DNA from: Streptomyces nigrescens
Lineage (GTDB): Bacteria > Actinomycetota > Actinomycetes > Streptomycetales > Streptomycetaceae
Assembly (NCBI GenBank): GCA_024349765.1
Contig: AP026074.1
Span: forward strand, 372,001-436,000
Length of the DNA stretch: 64,000 bases
Reading direction: 5' to 3'
The notes beneath the pieces were generated by a model, which worked only from the letters and a program-made list of their open reading frames with translations, was not told where the DNA came from and did no database searches. Positions 1 to 9,199 of the stretch are shown here, piece after piece; positions within the stretch are counted from its first letter, which is position 1; the number at the start of each line of letters is the position of its first letter. Both the position numbers and the translations under genes were made by a program.

Positions 1-1532
1 TGACGGCGGCGGTACTGGCGTCGCCCTGGTGGTGGCCGCCGGCCCTGCTCTTCCTGGCCCTCGGCGGGGTCGGCACCGCGGACCTGGTGCAGCGTCGGCA
101 CTCGGTGCTGCGCAACTACCCGGTCATCGGTCATCTGCGGTTCGCGCTGGAGGCGATCAGGCCGGAGCTGCAGCAGTACTTCGTCGAGCGCAACTTCGAC
201 GGCCGGCCCTTCGACCGTGATGTGCGCAGCATCGTCTACGAGCGGGCCAAGGGGACCGAGGCGGAGGAGCCGTTCGGCACCGAGCGCGACGTCTATGCCG
301 CCGGCTACGAGTTCATGGTGCCGTCGATGGCCCCCAAACCGGTTCCCGACCGGCAGCCGACGGTCCGGCTCGGCGGCCCGGACTGCACCCGGCCGTACGA
401 CATGGCGCTGCTGAACGTCTCGGCGATGAGTTTCGGTTCGCTGTCCGCCAACGCGGTCCTCGCCCTGAACCGCGGTGCCGCCCTCGGCGGGTTCGCCCAC
501 GACACCGGGGAGGGCGGTCTGTCCGAGTACCACCTGCGGCACGGTGGCGATCTCGTCTGGGAGATCGGGACCGGGTACTTCGGCTGCCGGACCGCGAAGG
601 GCGACTTCTCGCCGTCGGAGTTCGCCGACAAGGCGGCGCACGACAGCATCAAGTGCGTCTCGCTGAAGCTGTCCCAAGGCGCGAAGCCGGGCATCGGCGG
701 GGTACTGCCCGGCGACAAGGTGAGCGCGGAGATCGCCCGGGTCCGGGAGGTGCCGGAAGGACGGACGGTGACCTCCCCGCCCTACCACCGGACCTTCTCC
801 ACCCCGCGCGAACTGGTCCGCTTCCTCGCGCGGATGCGCGCACTGGCGGGCGGCAAACCCACCGGCTTCAAGCTCTGCGTCGGCTCCCGGAGGCAGTTCC
901 TCGCGGTCTGCAAGGCCATGCTCCAGGAGGGCGTCACCCCGGACTTCATCATCGTCGACGGCGCCGAGGGCGGCACCGGGGCCGCTCCCCTGGAATTCGC
1001 CGACCACCTGGGCGCTCCGCTGACCGAGGGCCTGATCACCGTGCACAACGCCCTGGTCGGCTGCGGGCTGCGGGACCGGATCAAGATCGGCGCGAGCGGC
1101 AAGGTGGCCACCGGCGCGGACATGGTCAAGCGCATGATCCAGGGTGCCGACTTCACCAACGCGGCACGCGCCATGATGATGGCCGTCGGCTGCATACAGG
1201 CCCAGCGGTGCCACACCAACACCTGTCCGGTCGGGGTGGCCACCCAGGACCCGCACCGGGCCCGGGCGCTGGACGTGGCGGACAAGTCCGCGCGGGTACA
1301 CCGGTTCCAGAAGGCGACGGTGGACAGCGCCCTGCAGATCATGGGCTCGATGGGTGTCCAGCACCCCGGCGAACTCCGCCCCCACATGCTGCGTCGCCGC
1401 CTCGACCCGCTCACCGTCCGCTCGTACGAGGAGCTGTACGAGTGGCTCTCCCCGGGCGAGTTGCTGGCCGTTGCGCCGGAGGAGTGGGCCGCGGACTGGG
1501 CGGCGGCCGACCCCGACTGCTTCGCCGTCTGA
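1..1532 (+). CDS. FMN-binding glutamate synthase family protein (5' end outside window)
   Basis: Related to the synthase domain of the glutamate synthase large subunit (GltB), as found in stand-alone FMN-binding membrane-anchored proteins; the substrate of these stand-alone forms is not settled. The frame is open from base 3 and begins inside a hydrophobic Trp/Pro/Leu segment, probably one transmembrane anchor, so the start lies upstream. It continues through the family's QRRHSVLRNYPVIGHLRF block. Near the end, a cluster (GCIQAQRCHTNTCPVGVATQ) carries the three-cysteine spacing that holds the [3Fe-4S] centre in GltB, and the Gly-rich VDGAEGGTGAAP segment is the FMN/2-iminoglutarate site. No glutaminase domain is visible. 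The GTG at base 87 is internal to the conserved block and unlikely to be the true start. Confidence 0.88.
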   Translation, partial: TAAVLASPWWWPPALLFLALGGVGTADLVQRRHSVLRNYPVIGHLRFALEAIRPELQQYFVERNFDGRPFDRDVRSIVYERAKGTEAEEPFGTERDVYAAGYEFMVPSMAPKPVPDRQPTVRLGGPDCTRPYDMALLNVSAMSFGSLSANAVLALNRGAALGGFAHDTGEGGLSEYHLRHGGDLVWEIGTGYFGCRTAKGDFSPSEFADKAAHDSIKCVSLKLSQGAKPGIGGVLPGDKVSAEIARVREVPEGRTVTSPPYHRTFSTPRELVRFLARMRALAGGKPTGFKLCVGSRRQFLAVCKAMLQEGVTPDFIIVDGAEGGTGAAPLEFADHLGAPLTEGLITVHNALVGCGLRDRIKIGASGKVATGADMVKRMIQGADFTNAARAMMMAVGCIQAQRCHTNTCPVGVATQDPHRARALDVADKSARVHRFQKATVDSALQIMGSMGVQHPGELRPHMLRRRLDPLTVRSYEELYEWLSPGELLAVAPEEWAADWAAADPDCFAV

Positions 1533-1644
1533 CCCCGAAGGGACCGCACATGGCTCGCCCTTCAGGTCCGGCATGGTGTGTGCATGCTCTTCGGCGGGGC
1601 AGGAGTTCCGTTGACCGGGCCTTACGAAGGGGAAGGAGCCACTC

Positions 1645-2526
1645 ATGAGTGTCAGCAGCGCCAGGGCCGAGACCACTCAGGACGTCGGTGTCGTCGACGG
1701 GCCGACCGCGGTACCCGCTCCGCCCACCGAGCTGCCCCTGATCGAGTCGCCCGAGAACCTCGCCCCCGGAGACGCCCGGGAACTGACCCACCTGTTCTTC
1801 GAGCGGTTGGAAAAGCTGGAGGAGGGCACGCCCGAGTACCAGTACGCGCGCAATACGCTCATCGAGATGAACCTCTCGCTGGTGCGTTATGCCGCCCGGC
1901 GCTTCCGCAATCGCGGCGATGATTTCGAGGACATCGTGCAGGTCGGCACGATCGGCCTGATCAAGGCCATCGACCGCTACGACCTGGCGCGCAACGTGGA
2001 ATTCACCACGCTCGCCATCCCGTACATCACGGGTGAGATGAAGCGCTTCTTCCGTGACACCACCTGGGACGTACGGGTGCCCCGGCGGCTGCAGGAGTTG
2101 CGGGTCGACCTCGCCCGCGCCGGTGAGCACCTCGCCAACGAGCTGGGCCGGGACCCCAAGGTCTCCGAGCTGGCAGCTCACCTGGATATTCCGGAGGAAG
2201 AGGTCATCGAGGGGCAGGTCGCCGCCAACGGCTACAGCGCCTCGTCCATCGACGTCACCGTGGGGGACGACGACAACGACGTACCACTCGCGGACCTGCT
2301 CGGTGAATACGACGAGGAGATGTACCTCTTCGAGGACCTGCACACGCTCAAGCCGCTGCTGGACGGGCTGGAGGACCGCGACCGCCGGATTCTGGAACTC
2401 CGCTTCGGCCAGGAAATGACCCAGGCCGAGATCGGGGAAATCCTCGGTGTCTCCCAGATGCACGTCTCCCGCCTGCTCAACCGCTGCCTGGCCCAGCTGC
2501 GCACCGCCATGCTCCGCACGGACTGA
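1645..2526 (+). CDS. SigB/SigF-class RNA polymerase sigma factor
   Basis: A 293-residue group 3 sigma factor of the SigB/SigF/SigG class, which in Streptomyces directs stress and differentiation genes and is controlled by anti-sigma/STAS partner switching. Region 2 (FEDIVQVGTIGLIKAIDRYD and the following helix to about residue 140), region 3 (about 150-205) and the region 4 helix-turn-helix (TQAEIGEILGVSQMHVSRLL) are all present. AAGGGGAAGGAG lies just ahead of the ATG. No anti-sigma gene is adjacent, but an RsbQ/RsbP/STAS operon lies 9 kb downstream, so a partner in trans is plausible. A strong hairpin follows the stop. Confidence 0.95.
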   Translation: MSVSSARAETTQDVGVVDGPTAVPAPPTELPLIESPENLAPGDARELTHLFFERLEKLEEGTPEYQYARNTLIEMNLSLVRYAARRFRNRGDDFEDIVQVGTIGLIKAIDRYDLARNVEFTTLAIPYITGEMKRFFRDTTWDVRVPRRLQELRVDLARAGEHLANELGRDPKVSELAAHLDIPEEEVIEGQVAANGYSASSIDVTVGDDDNDVPLADLLGEYDEEMYLFEDLHTLKPLLDGLEDRDRRILELRFGQEMTQAEIGEILGVSQMHVSRLLNRCLAQLRTAMLRTD

Positions 2527-2561
2527 CCGACGACCGACGGGTGCATCAACGCCTGTCGAGT

Positions 2562-2587
2562 GCGGGTCCGTTTCTCAACGGACCCGC
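2562..2587. terminator. Terminator-like hairpin between convergent genes
   Basis: A perfect 10-bp stem (GCGGGTCCGT / ACGGACCCGC) with a 6-nt loop, 36 bases after the sigma factor stop and before the converging VOC gene. It lacks a long T tract, which is common for Streptomyces terminators; it could serve both strands. Confidence 0.7.
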
Positions 2588-2662
2588 AAGCCGGCGCCGT
2601 CCGCAAGGTCGTGACCGCGGTCGTCGCCGGGATGCCGGTGCCCGCCCGGGCCGGCATTGCCA

Positions 2663-3058
2663 TCACGTGGTTCCGTGCCCCTCAAGGGCGGCCAGGACGA
2701 AGGGATGTCCTGCGGGATCCGCATATCGACGGATGTCGAAGGGCCCGCCGTTGTCCCGGGTCTCCAGGGGACGTGCACCGAGGTTGATGGCCTCACGCTC
2801 CGCCTGGTCCATGTCGTCCTCGGGGACCACGAAGTGCAGGTGTGCCTGCTGTGAGGTGTCCGGCCGGGGCCAGCTCGGCGGCGCGGCGCCGTGGTCCCGC
2901 CGGACGGCGATGCGGACGCCCGCGGACTCGACGATCTCTATGTAGTCCGGGTGACTGCCGACGCGTGACGAGCCGCCGAGGAAGCGGGCGTAGAACTCGG
3001 CCAGTTCCTCGGGTTCGGCCGCATCCAGCACCAGTACGCTGCTCTTGGCGACGGCCAT
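2663..3058 (-). CDS. VOC family protein (glyoxalase/bleomycin-resistance fold)
   Basis: 131 residues, a usual length for a single-chain protein with two beta-alpha-beta-beta-beta modules. It has the family opening (SSVLVLDAAEPEELAEFYARFLG), a central QQAHLHFVVPEDDMDQAE segment and the closing ADPAGHPFVLA. The metal-ligand positions look only partly conserved, so the reaction cannot be named. GGAGG lies 10 bases ahead of the ATG. It is read in the same direction as the upstream TetR gene, 141 bases away. The gap holds two near-exact copies of a 16-base GC-rich unit ending in CACTCGCGTCCG. Confidence 0.85.
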   Translation of the reverse strand: MAVAKSSVLVLDAAEPEELAEFYARFLGGSSRVGSHPDYIEIVESAGVRIAVRRDHGAAPPSWPRPDTSQQAHLHFVVPEDDMDQAEREAINLGARPLETRDNGGPFDIRRYADPAGHPFVLAALEGHGTT

Positions 3059-3199
3059 TCTGGATCCCTTCCTCCGGGGCAGGCCGGTGCCCGCCGTACA
3101 CGTCGGTTACCCGGGGACCGCCCCGTCACGCAGCTACGGACGACGGGCGTCCGGCACCACTCGCGTCCGGCACCACTCGCGTCCGACGCTATGGGCGTC

Positions 3200-3838
3200 T
3201 CAGTCCTCGCGGGTGGCGTAGTTGAGCGCGCGCTCGCCCAGCATCTGCTCGACCACGTCGAGGAGGTCGAGGACGCCTTTGGCGATGGTGGTGGGTTTCT
3301 CGCCCGCCACGATGCGTCGGCCGATCTCGCTGTAGACCAGCGAGTGGAACCAGCCGATCTGGCTGGCCACCACGCGCGGCGTCTGGTCCCCGGGCCGGGC
3401 GCCGGTCTCCTCGGCCAGGACCGCGGCGAGCGCATCGGTCATCTGCCGGCCGAGGTCCTCCAGCCGGGCGGTGAGCGTGGGGGCGGCCCGCATCATCTCG
3501 AAGACCGGGGCGAATCCCGCGCTCAGGCCGATCTTGCGGTCGCGGCGCCGTAGTTCGTCGCGGAGCCCGGCGAGCACGGCCCGCGCGGCGGACTGACCCG
3601 GCTGCCGGGCGCGCACCATGTCGGCGAGCCGCTGCGGGGATGCCTCGTCCGGCGGGAGGACGAGGTCTTCCTTGGACTCGTAGTAGTTGTAGAGGGTGTT
3701 GACCGACACCTCCGCGGCCGCCGCCACCTCGGCGATGGTGACGTGGTCGAAGCCCCGCGCCACGAACAGGCCGATGGCCGTCTCGGAGATGCGCTGCCGC
3801 GTCTGCCGCTTCTTGCGCTCCCGCAGCCCTTCACCCAT
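3200..3838 (-). CDS. TetR/AcrR family transcriptional regulator
   Basis: 212 residues. The N-terminal DNA-binding helix-turn-helix spans about residues 12-58 (RQRISETAIGLFVARGFDHV then TIAEVAAAAEVSVNTLYNYY) and is followed by a variable helical ligand-binding domain. The start follows the family's basic leader GLRERKKRQTRQR. It lies 9 bases after the HipA-like kinase stop and reads the same way, so the two may be co-transcribed. The palindrome upstream of the kinase is a candidate operator for it. The effector is unknown. Confidence 0.92.
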   Translation of the reverse strand: MGEGLRERKKRQTRQRISETAIGLFVARGFDHVTIAEVAAAAEVSVNTLYNYYESKEDLVLPPDEASPQRLADMVRARQPGQSAARAVLAGLRDELRRRDRKIGLSAGFAPVFEMMRAAPTLTARLEDLGRQMTDALAAVLAEETGARPGDQTPRVVASQIGWFHSLVYSEIGRRIVAGEKPTTIAKGVLDLLDVVEQMLGERALNYATRED

Positions 3839-3847
3839 GGCGGGAGT

Positions 3848-4708
3848 TTAACCGCACTCCGTTTTTGCAGCGCGGTGCAGCGTTGCCGTCCGCTGCGGGC
3901 TCCGGTCCGGTTGCGGCCCGAGGTCGTTCAGGAGCCACCGGTCGGACAGCCGGGCCCGTGCGGCGAGGTGGTGGACGTACGCCTCGCGGACCTCGTCCGG
4001 TCCGGAGAACCCGGGCTCACCGGCCAGCCAGCCGTCCGGGACCGCGGCGACCACCCGGCGGAGCAGCTCCGGAGTGACCCGGTGCGCGAGGTCGGCGTCC
4101 GCCGCCCCCAGGTCGAGGTGGGGCGATCCCAGAGCGTGCCACCGGAAGTCGTACGCCCTGCCGGCCGCGTCCGCGGCGTCCGCCCACCGGTGGTGGAAGA
4201 CCAGGGCGGCGCCGTGGTCGATCAGCCACAGGCGGGGCGGGCGGTGGCCGGAGGCCGGCCAGGTCAGGAGGTTGGGGCTGTGCACCGTGCGGTCCACGTT
4301 GGCGGTGAACGCATCCAGCCAGACGACCCGGGCGGCCTCCGCCGGGTCGACGTCCAGCGCACCCGGCGTGAAGTCGGCGGCGCCCGGCAGATGGTCAACT
4401 CCGAGGTTGAGCCCCGCACTGGCGCGCAGGAGATCCTGCACCTCCTGGTGCGGCTCCTCCCGGGCGACCGCGGGATCGAACTGCACCAGCACCAACTCGG
4501 GTGTCCGAAAGCCAAGTTGACGGGCGAGTTCGCCGACGATCACCTCGGCGACGAGCGCCTTGCGCCCCTGCGCGGAGCCGGTGAACTTGACGACGTACGT
4601 CCCCAGGTCGTCGGCCTCGACGATGCCGGGAACGGAACCGCCGCTGCGCAACGGGGTCACGTAGCGGACGGCCGTCACCGTGCGCAGTGCGTCCGAGGGT
4701 GTCGCCAT
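3848..4708 (-). CDS. HipA-like kinase
   Basis: 286 residues, resembling the short HipA-like kinases of actinobacteria rather than full-length HipA toxins. A glycine-rich opening (YVTPLRSGGSVPGIVEADD) precedes VVKFTGSAQGRKALVAE, which holds the probable ATP-binding lysine. A catalytic-loop-like DRTVHSPNLL follows around residues 160-170, then LIDHG, equivalent to the DFG metal site. The frame is open further upstream, but residues before this ATG look unlike protein and would overlap the divergent promoter. No HipB-like antitoxin is adjacent; a TetR gene follows. A role in phosphorylating a protein or small molecule is inferred from family only. Confidence 0.8.
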   Translation of the reverse strand: MATPSDALRTVTAVRYVTPLRSGGSVPGIVEADDLGTYVVKFTGSAQGRKALVAEVIVGELARQLGFRTPELVLVQFDPAVAREEPHQEVQDLLRASAGLNLGVDHLPGAADFTPGALDVDPAEAARVVWLDAFTANVDRTVHSPNLLTWPASGHRPPRLWLIDHGAALVFHHRWADAADAAGRAYDFRWHALGSPHLDLGAADADLAHRVTPELLRRVVAAVPDGWLAGEPGFSGPDEVREAYVHHLAARARLSDRWLLNDLGPQPDRSPQRTATLHRAAKTECG

Positions 4709-4773
4709 ACATTCCGCCCCTGCTCCCGTGCTTCCGGTCGGCAACCGGCCGAACCGAATCCCAGAAAAACTGA

Positions 4774-4799
4774 AGTGCACTGCAAATATACAGTCCACT
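4774..4799. promoter_or_regulatory. Operator-like palindrome in divergent promoter
   Basis: AGTGCACTG, 8 A/T-rich bases (CAAATATA), then CAGTCCACT: 9-bp arms with one mismatch. It lies in the AT-rich stretch between the HipA-like kinase and the divergent small gene, and TATACA-like -10 candidates on both strands sit in its centre. Binding there would probably affect both genes. The binding protein is unknown; the neighbouring TetR is the first candidate. Confidence 0.6.
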
Positions 4800-4834
4800 A
4801 AGGTTTTGTTGGACGCTTCGACGGGAGGATGACG

Positions 4835-5059
4835 ATGGACATGAACGAGCAGTCCGGCGAGCGGGACGCTGCGGTACGGCGCGCCAACGCGGCCCTGCAG
4901 ACGTACACGCTCTCCGACGACGGTTGGCGCCGAAGTCCGGGCGAGACCTTGCAGCAGCTCCTCGCCGACCTGCTGTGCTGGTGCGACGACACCCAACGCG
5001 ACTTCGACGCGGCCCTGGAACGCGCGCGGTCCCGGCACGCAGGGGGCTCACCCAAGTGA
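4835..5059 (+). CDS. Small conserved-looking acidic protein, unknown function
   Basis: 74 residues from the ATG placed 6 bases after GGGAGG; an ATG 6 bases earlier would abut the ribosome-binding site. The protein is predicted helical, with the striking centre TLSDDGWRRSPGETLQQLLA followed by DLLCWCDDTQRDFDAALERA, and no membrane segment. It is divergent from the HipA-like kinase across a palindrome, so shared regulation is likely. I do not recognise a domain; an accessory or antitoxin-like role is only a guess from context. Confidence 0.7.
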   Translation: MDMNEQSGERDAAVRRANAALQTYTLSDDGWRRSPGETLQQLLADLLCWCDDTQRDFDAALERARSRHAGGSPK

Positions 5060-5094
5060 CTGTGGGCTTGGTCACGACCCGTCGCGTTGCCCTT

Positions 5095-5155
5095 CTGTAC
5101 TAGGGCAGGGGGGAGCAGCCCGAACGCCGGACGAGAACGGTCTGCGCTAGTACAG
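5095..5155. repeat. Widely spaced inverted repeat CTGTACTAG / CTAGTACAG
   Basis: A perfect 9-bp inverted repeat with a 43-base spacer, in the 185-base gap before the FAD monooxygenase. A second palindromic stretch (CGTACGCCGTACG and GCGTACAGCGTA, about 5197-5229) lies just ahead of that gene's ribosome-binding site. Both could be regulator sites; neither looks like a terminator because the spacer is long. Confidence 0.45.
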
Positions 5156-5244
5156 GGGTGCGGTAGAGCGGAAGTTGGCCGGTTGAAGGGGAGGCGCGTA
5201 CGCCGTACGTTCAAGCCGCGTACAGCGTATTGAAGGAGCTTTCC

Positions 5245-6354
5245 ATGCAGACCGTTCTCATCTCCGGCGGGGGAATCGCCGGGCCCGTTCTCGCCTACTG
5301 GCTTCACCGGCACGGCTTCGCGCCCACCGTCGTCGAACGTGCCCCGGGCCCGCGCCCCGGCGGCCAGGCCGTGGACATCCGCGGTGTCGCGCTCGACGTC
5401 ATCGAGCGGATGGGCCTACGGGAACAGACGCGAAGCGTGCGCACCCGGATGCGTGGCATGTCGATCCTCGATCCCGACGGCCACGAGATCGACCGGTCCA
5501 CCGAGGCGACCTTCAGCAGCGGCCGACTCGACAGCGACGACATCGAGCTGCTGCGCGAGGATCTGGTGCGCATGGTGTACGCAGCCACGCGCACCGACGT
5601 CGAGTACCTCTTCGGCACCGGCATCACCGCGCTCGACGAGGACGACGCCGGCGTGCACGTCGACTTCGATCGCGGGGCGTCCCGCCGCTTCGACCTCGTC
5701 ATCGGAGCCGACGGCCTGCATTCGGCCGTTCGGCGTCTGGCCTTCGGTCCCGAGGAACGCTTCGCCCATCATCTGGGCAGCTATCTCTCGGTGTTCAGCG
5801 CGGACAACTTCCTCGCACTGGACCACTGGCAGATGTGGCTGCGTGACGGCGACGCGGGATTCGGCATCATGCCCGTCCGTGACAACACCGAACTCAGGAT
5901 CGCCTTCGGCTTCCGGTCCGCGCCGCTCGGCGATGACCTTCGCAGCCACGATGCGCTGCGGCGCCTCGTGGCGGACAAGCTCGCCGCCCTGAGATGGGAA
6001 GGGACGCGCCTGGCCAAGGCTGTCTGGGAGGCACCGGACTTCTACTGCGACGCCATGGCCCAGATCCGCATGGACCACTGGTCACAGGGCAGGGTGGCCC
6101 TCCTGGGAGACGCCGGCCATTGCCCCTCGCCGCTCTCCGGGCAGGGCACCAGCCTCGCCCTCGTGGGCGCCTACGTGCTGGCTGACTGCCTCGCTCGGGC
6201 ACGCGGTGATCACCAGGCCGGGTACTCCCACTACGAACAGCGGATGCGCCCCTTCGTGCGCCTCAACCAGGCACTGGCCACGGAAAATCCGGGCGGACCT
6301 GCTTCCGAGGCCTCCGTCGCGCACGCCAAGAGCGCCCTCTCGCTGGACGGGTAG
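5245..6354 (+). CDS. FAD-dependent monooxygenase (PHBH-like hydroxylase)
   Basis: 369 residues, the usual size for a single-component aromatic/polyketide hydroxylase. The N-terminal dinucleotide fold has SGGGIAGPVLAYWL, the middle has the DG motif IGADGLHSAVRRLAFG, and the second FAD motif GRVALLGDAGHCPSPLSGQG is near residue 290. The ATG is preceded by GAAGGAGC; an in-frame TTG 15 bases upstream would place that site inside the coding region. No cofactor reductase or biosynthetic cluster adjoins it, so detoxification or antibiotic modification cannot be separated. Confidence 0.93.
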   Translation: MQTVLISGGGIAGPVLAYWLHRHGFAPTVVERAPGPRPGGQAVDIRGVALDVIERMGLREQTRSVRTRMRGMSILDPDGHEIDRSTEATFSSGRLDSDDIELLREDLVRMVYAATRTDVEYLFGTGITALDEDDAGVHVDFDRGASRRFDLVIGADGLHSAVRRLAFGPEERFAHHLGSYLSVFSADNFLALDHWQMWLRDGDAGFGIMPVRDNTELRIAFGFRSAPLGDDLRSHDALRRLVADKLAALRWEGTRLAKAVWEAPDFYCDAMAQIRMDHWSQGRVALLGDAGHCPSPLSGQGTSLALVGAYVLADCLARARGDHQAGYSHYEQRMRPFVRLNQALATENPGGPASEASVAHAKSALSLDG

Positions 6355-6516
6355 GGGGTTCGGTCCGGCTGCGTCGCATCGACGCGGACGGCACGCACCG
6401 CATCTGGTTCGACTACGAAGTCGGCCGGTAGTCCGGGACGTGACGAGCCCGAGCCACAGCCGGTTGCAGCCCCAAGCGGCAGCCACACGGCTCGGGTTCA
6501 CCGTCGCGTCAGGGAC

Positions 6517-8998
6517 TCACGACGTCTGCCTCGTGTCCGGTTCGGGGCTCCGGTCGCGAGGGACCGCCCACAGCCGGACCAGTCGATCGTCGGAAGCGGT
6601 GGCGACCAGGGAGCTGTCCGGTGAGAACGCCACGGCGCGCACGGTGTCGCAGTGACCCGTGAGCGCCGCGCCGGCGCCGTCGCCCCCATCGGTCCGCAGC
6701 AACCACACGGAGTGCTCGTCCCCTCCGACAGCCAGCCAGGTCTGATCCGGTGAGAAGGCAAGCGCCTTCGGCGCGAGGACCTTCGGTACGCGACTGCCGG
6801 TGACCACCGTCCAAGTGCGCTGACGGGTCTGGAGGTTGCAGAGCCGCACTCCCTCCATCAATCCGCCCAGTGCGAGGATTCTGCCGTCCGGTGAGAGGGC
6901 CATGGCAGTGATCGAGGGGCCGGCACTGAGCAACAGGCTGCAGGCTGTTGTTGGCCGGCGCCAGTTCCCATGCAGCCATGTCCCACATCCACGCCCGGTT
7001 GCCGCGCTCGACGGCAACGAGCAGCCCACCCGGAGAGATCGCCAACGACTCGATCGGGCTTCCGTGGCCGATGAGCGGTTCCCGAACGGCCTGCTGGGTG
7101 GCCGGAGCCCACAGGCGGACCGCGCTGTCGATGCCGCCGGTCGCCAGCACCTCGCCGTCGTGGGAGAACGCCGCTGCCCTGATCGAGCCGGTGGGCGCAG
7201 GAAGCTCACCAACGAGCTCATGGGTCGCGGTATCCCACAGCTGTACGGGTCTGCCTGCCTGAACAGCGGCCAACAACCGGCTGTCCGGCGAGAAGACCAA
7301 CGCCCGTACCATTCCACCGCGTTGGGTGAGCCGGGTACCGACGGGCTCGCGGGTCAGGGGGTCCCACAGTTGCACCGATCCGTCATCTGCTCCGGTGGCC
7401 AGGAGACGGCCGTCCGGGGAGAACACCACCGCTCGGACGCTGTGCGGGCAGACGAGCGGGGGCAGTGCGACGTGGTGGCCGCGCCGCAGGGCGTAGTGCA
7501 CCGCGCTCGTGGCAAGCGGCTCCTCCGGCTGCGGATGGTCGCCTTCGGCAGGAAGGGTGGTGCGGGGGGCCGTGGGGCGGGCGGCGGCTGTCGGGAGTGC
7601 GAAAGCCCGCTGGCCGTGAAGAGCCTCACCGAGCAGTTCCACCGAGAAGTTCCTCAGTTGGACGTCTCCGTCAGCGCCGGCAGTGGCGACGAACGTACCG
7701 TCAGGTGAAAAGGCGACCGCGAAGATCGGGCCCTGGTGCAGTGCCGCGACGAACGGCCCCGTATCGTCCTCCTGCGCCCAGACCCGCAGCGTGCCGTCAT
7801 GGCTGCCCGCCGCCACCAGACGCGAGCTCCCGGGAAGCATCGCCACGGCGTACACGGCGCTGCCGGGCGGACTCAAGGTCAGCACCTTGGCGGCGTCTTC
7901 GTGTCGGGTGTCTCCCACGTACACCGCTCCGCTCGCGTGCCCGACAGCGAGGGTGCACGAGGAGTCGGCCATCGCGAACACCGGGCCGTACCCCTCCAGG
8001 AATCGTGTGGGCTCACCCGAGTCCTGGGTCCACAACTTCACATGGCCGTTGGCGTCCCCGGCCGCAAGGTCGGAGCCGGGCGTGGCCAGGGCGATCATCG
8101 GGGTGCCCTGCCCGTCGAGCGGTGTGCTGTAGGGCTTGAGCGAGTACGTGAGCCACTGCCGGATGGTGCCGTCGGCGCCGGCCGCGACCACCCGGCTGCC
8201 GTTGCCCCGGAACGTCACGGCGTGGACAGGACCGTCGTGGCCCGTCAGGGGGTCGCCGACCGGCTCCCGCGAGTAGGTGTCCCACAGGCGCACCGTGCCG
8301 TCAGCGCCACACGTCGCCAAGTACCGCCCGTCTTGGGAGAAGTGCACCCCGTAGACCGGCCCCATATGTCCGGTGAGCGGGGCGCCGAGCGGCTTCGCCT
8401 CGCCTCCGCTGCGCGCGGTGGTGGTGTCCCAGAGCTGGATGGTCCCGTCCGCACCGCCGGCCGCCAAGCAGCGCCCGTCCGGGGAGAACGCCAGACAGTA
8501 GACAGCGCGGCTGCCCTCCACAAGGGGCAGACCGTACTTGTCGCGCATGCGGAGGGGCGGGGGCGACGGCGTCGAGTCCCCTTCAGGGTGCACCCGATCT
8601 ACCGCGCCGTCGTGGTCCGGCCGTTCGGAGGAGACCGGCGTGAGGAGGGCGGTACTGCGCCTCGATTGCAGCGCGACAGCGGCTGTCCACCACGTGCGCC
8701 ATTCGTCCAGCTCCCGTGCTCTGCGGTCGGGCGGAACACACTCCTCACCGTACTCGTCCCAGGACATCAGGGTTCGCACGATGAGCATGAGGGTGTCGAT
8801 GCTGACGTGCTTTCCGTTGAAAGCGGCGCTCTGGGTTCCGAGCGGTAACGAGGTCCTCTTGCCGAACAGCGTCTTCGCGCGCGCTTCGATCTTGCGCAGG
8901 GAGGGTTTGCCCCGCTGCGTTTTCAGCCGGGTCAGACGCGTCCCCAAGTCCGCGAGTGCCTCTTCGTAGCTGCCTTCTGCCACCTGCTGGTCGACCAC
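6517..8998 (-). CDS. HTH-WD40 repeat protein, two seven-bladed propellers, interrupted by a +1 frameshift
   Basis: Starts at a GTG preceded by GGGGAGA; upstream in-frame residues look non-coding. Residues about 5-105 form the helical DNA-binding-like domain of Streptomyces WD40 proteins (YEEALADLGTRLTRLKTQRG). Seven WD40 repeats follow, then a linker rich in Pro/Ala, then seven more, so two propellers are expected. Eleven repeats read in one frame, ending in AWMWDMAAWELAPANN. The last three (AMALSPDGRILALGG, ALAFSPDQTWLAVGG, AVAFSPDSSLVATASDDR) read in the +1 frame. The shift lies near 6920-6990, and the total length fits one surplus base. Without it the product runs out of frame to a stop at 6509. 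Sequencing error, a recent mutation and recoding are all possible. Confidence 0.82.
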
Positions 8999-9057
8999 GT
9001 TCGTTCTCCCCGCTGCGTCCCGGAACAGCAGGTTAGGGCTCGTCCGACGAACGGGCG

Positions 9058-9118
9058 TGAACTTTCCTGAACAAGCCTGAACGCGAACGTGTTCGACTGA
9101 ACACGGCCGTCGCTGAAC
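9058..9118. repeat. Phased TGAAC repeats in divergent promoter region
   Basis: TGAAC begins at 9058, 9068, 9078 and 9098, exact multiples of 10 bases, and again at 9114. A short palindrome GAACGTGTTC lies between the third and fourth. The array is in the 201-base space between the WD40 gene and the divergent small membrane protein. Helical phasing suggests a protein bound along one DNA face; the HTH domain of the WD40 protein is one candidate. Confidence 0.5.
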
Positions 9119-9199
9119 GGTTGTTCCGAGCTGATCAGCGCTTTGCGGGTTCGTTCGATCGATGCAGGTCACGGCGGTGCACGGGGCCAGAGTTGAGGC

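Noticed and set aside
4829-4834. ATG two codons upstream as start of the small WCDD protein
   Set aside because: It abuts the GGGAGG ribosome-binding site; the ATG at 4835 has proper spacing.
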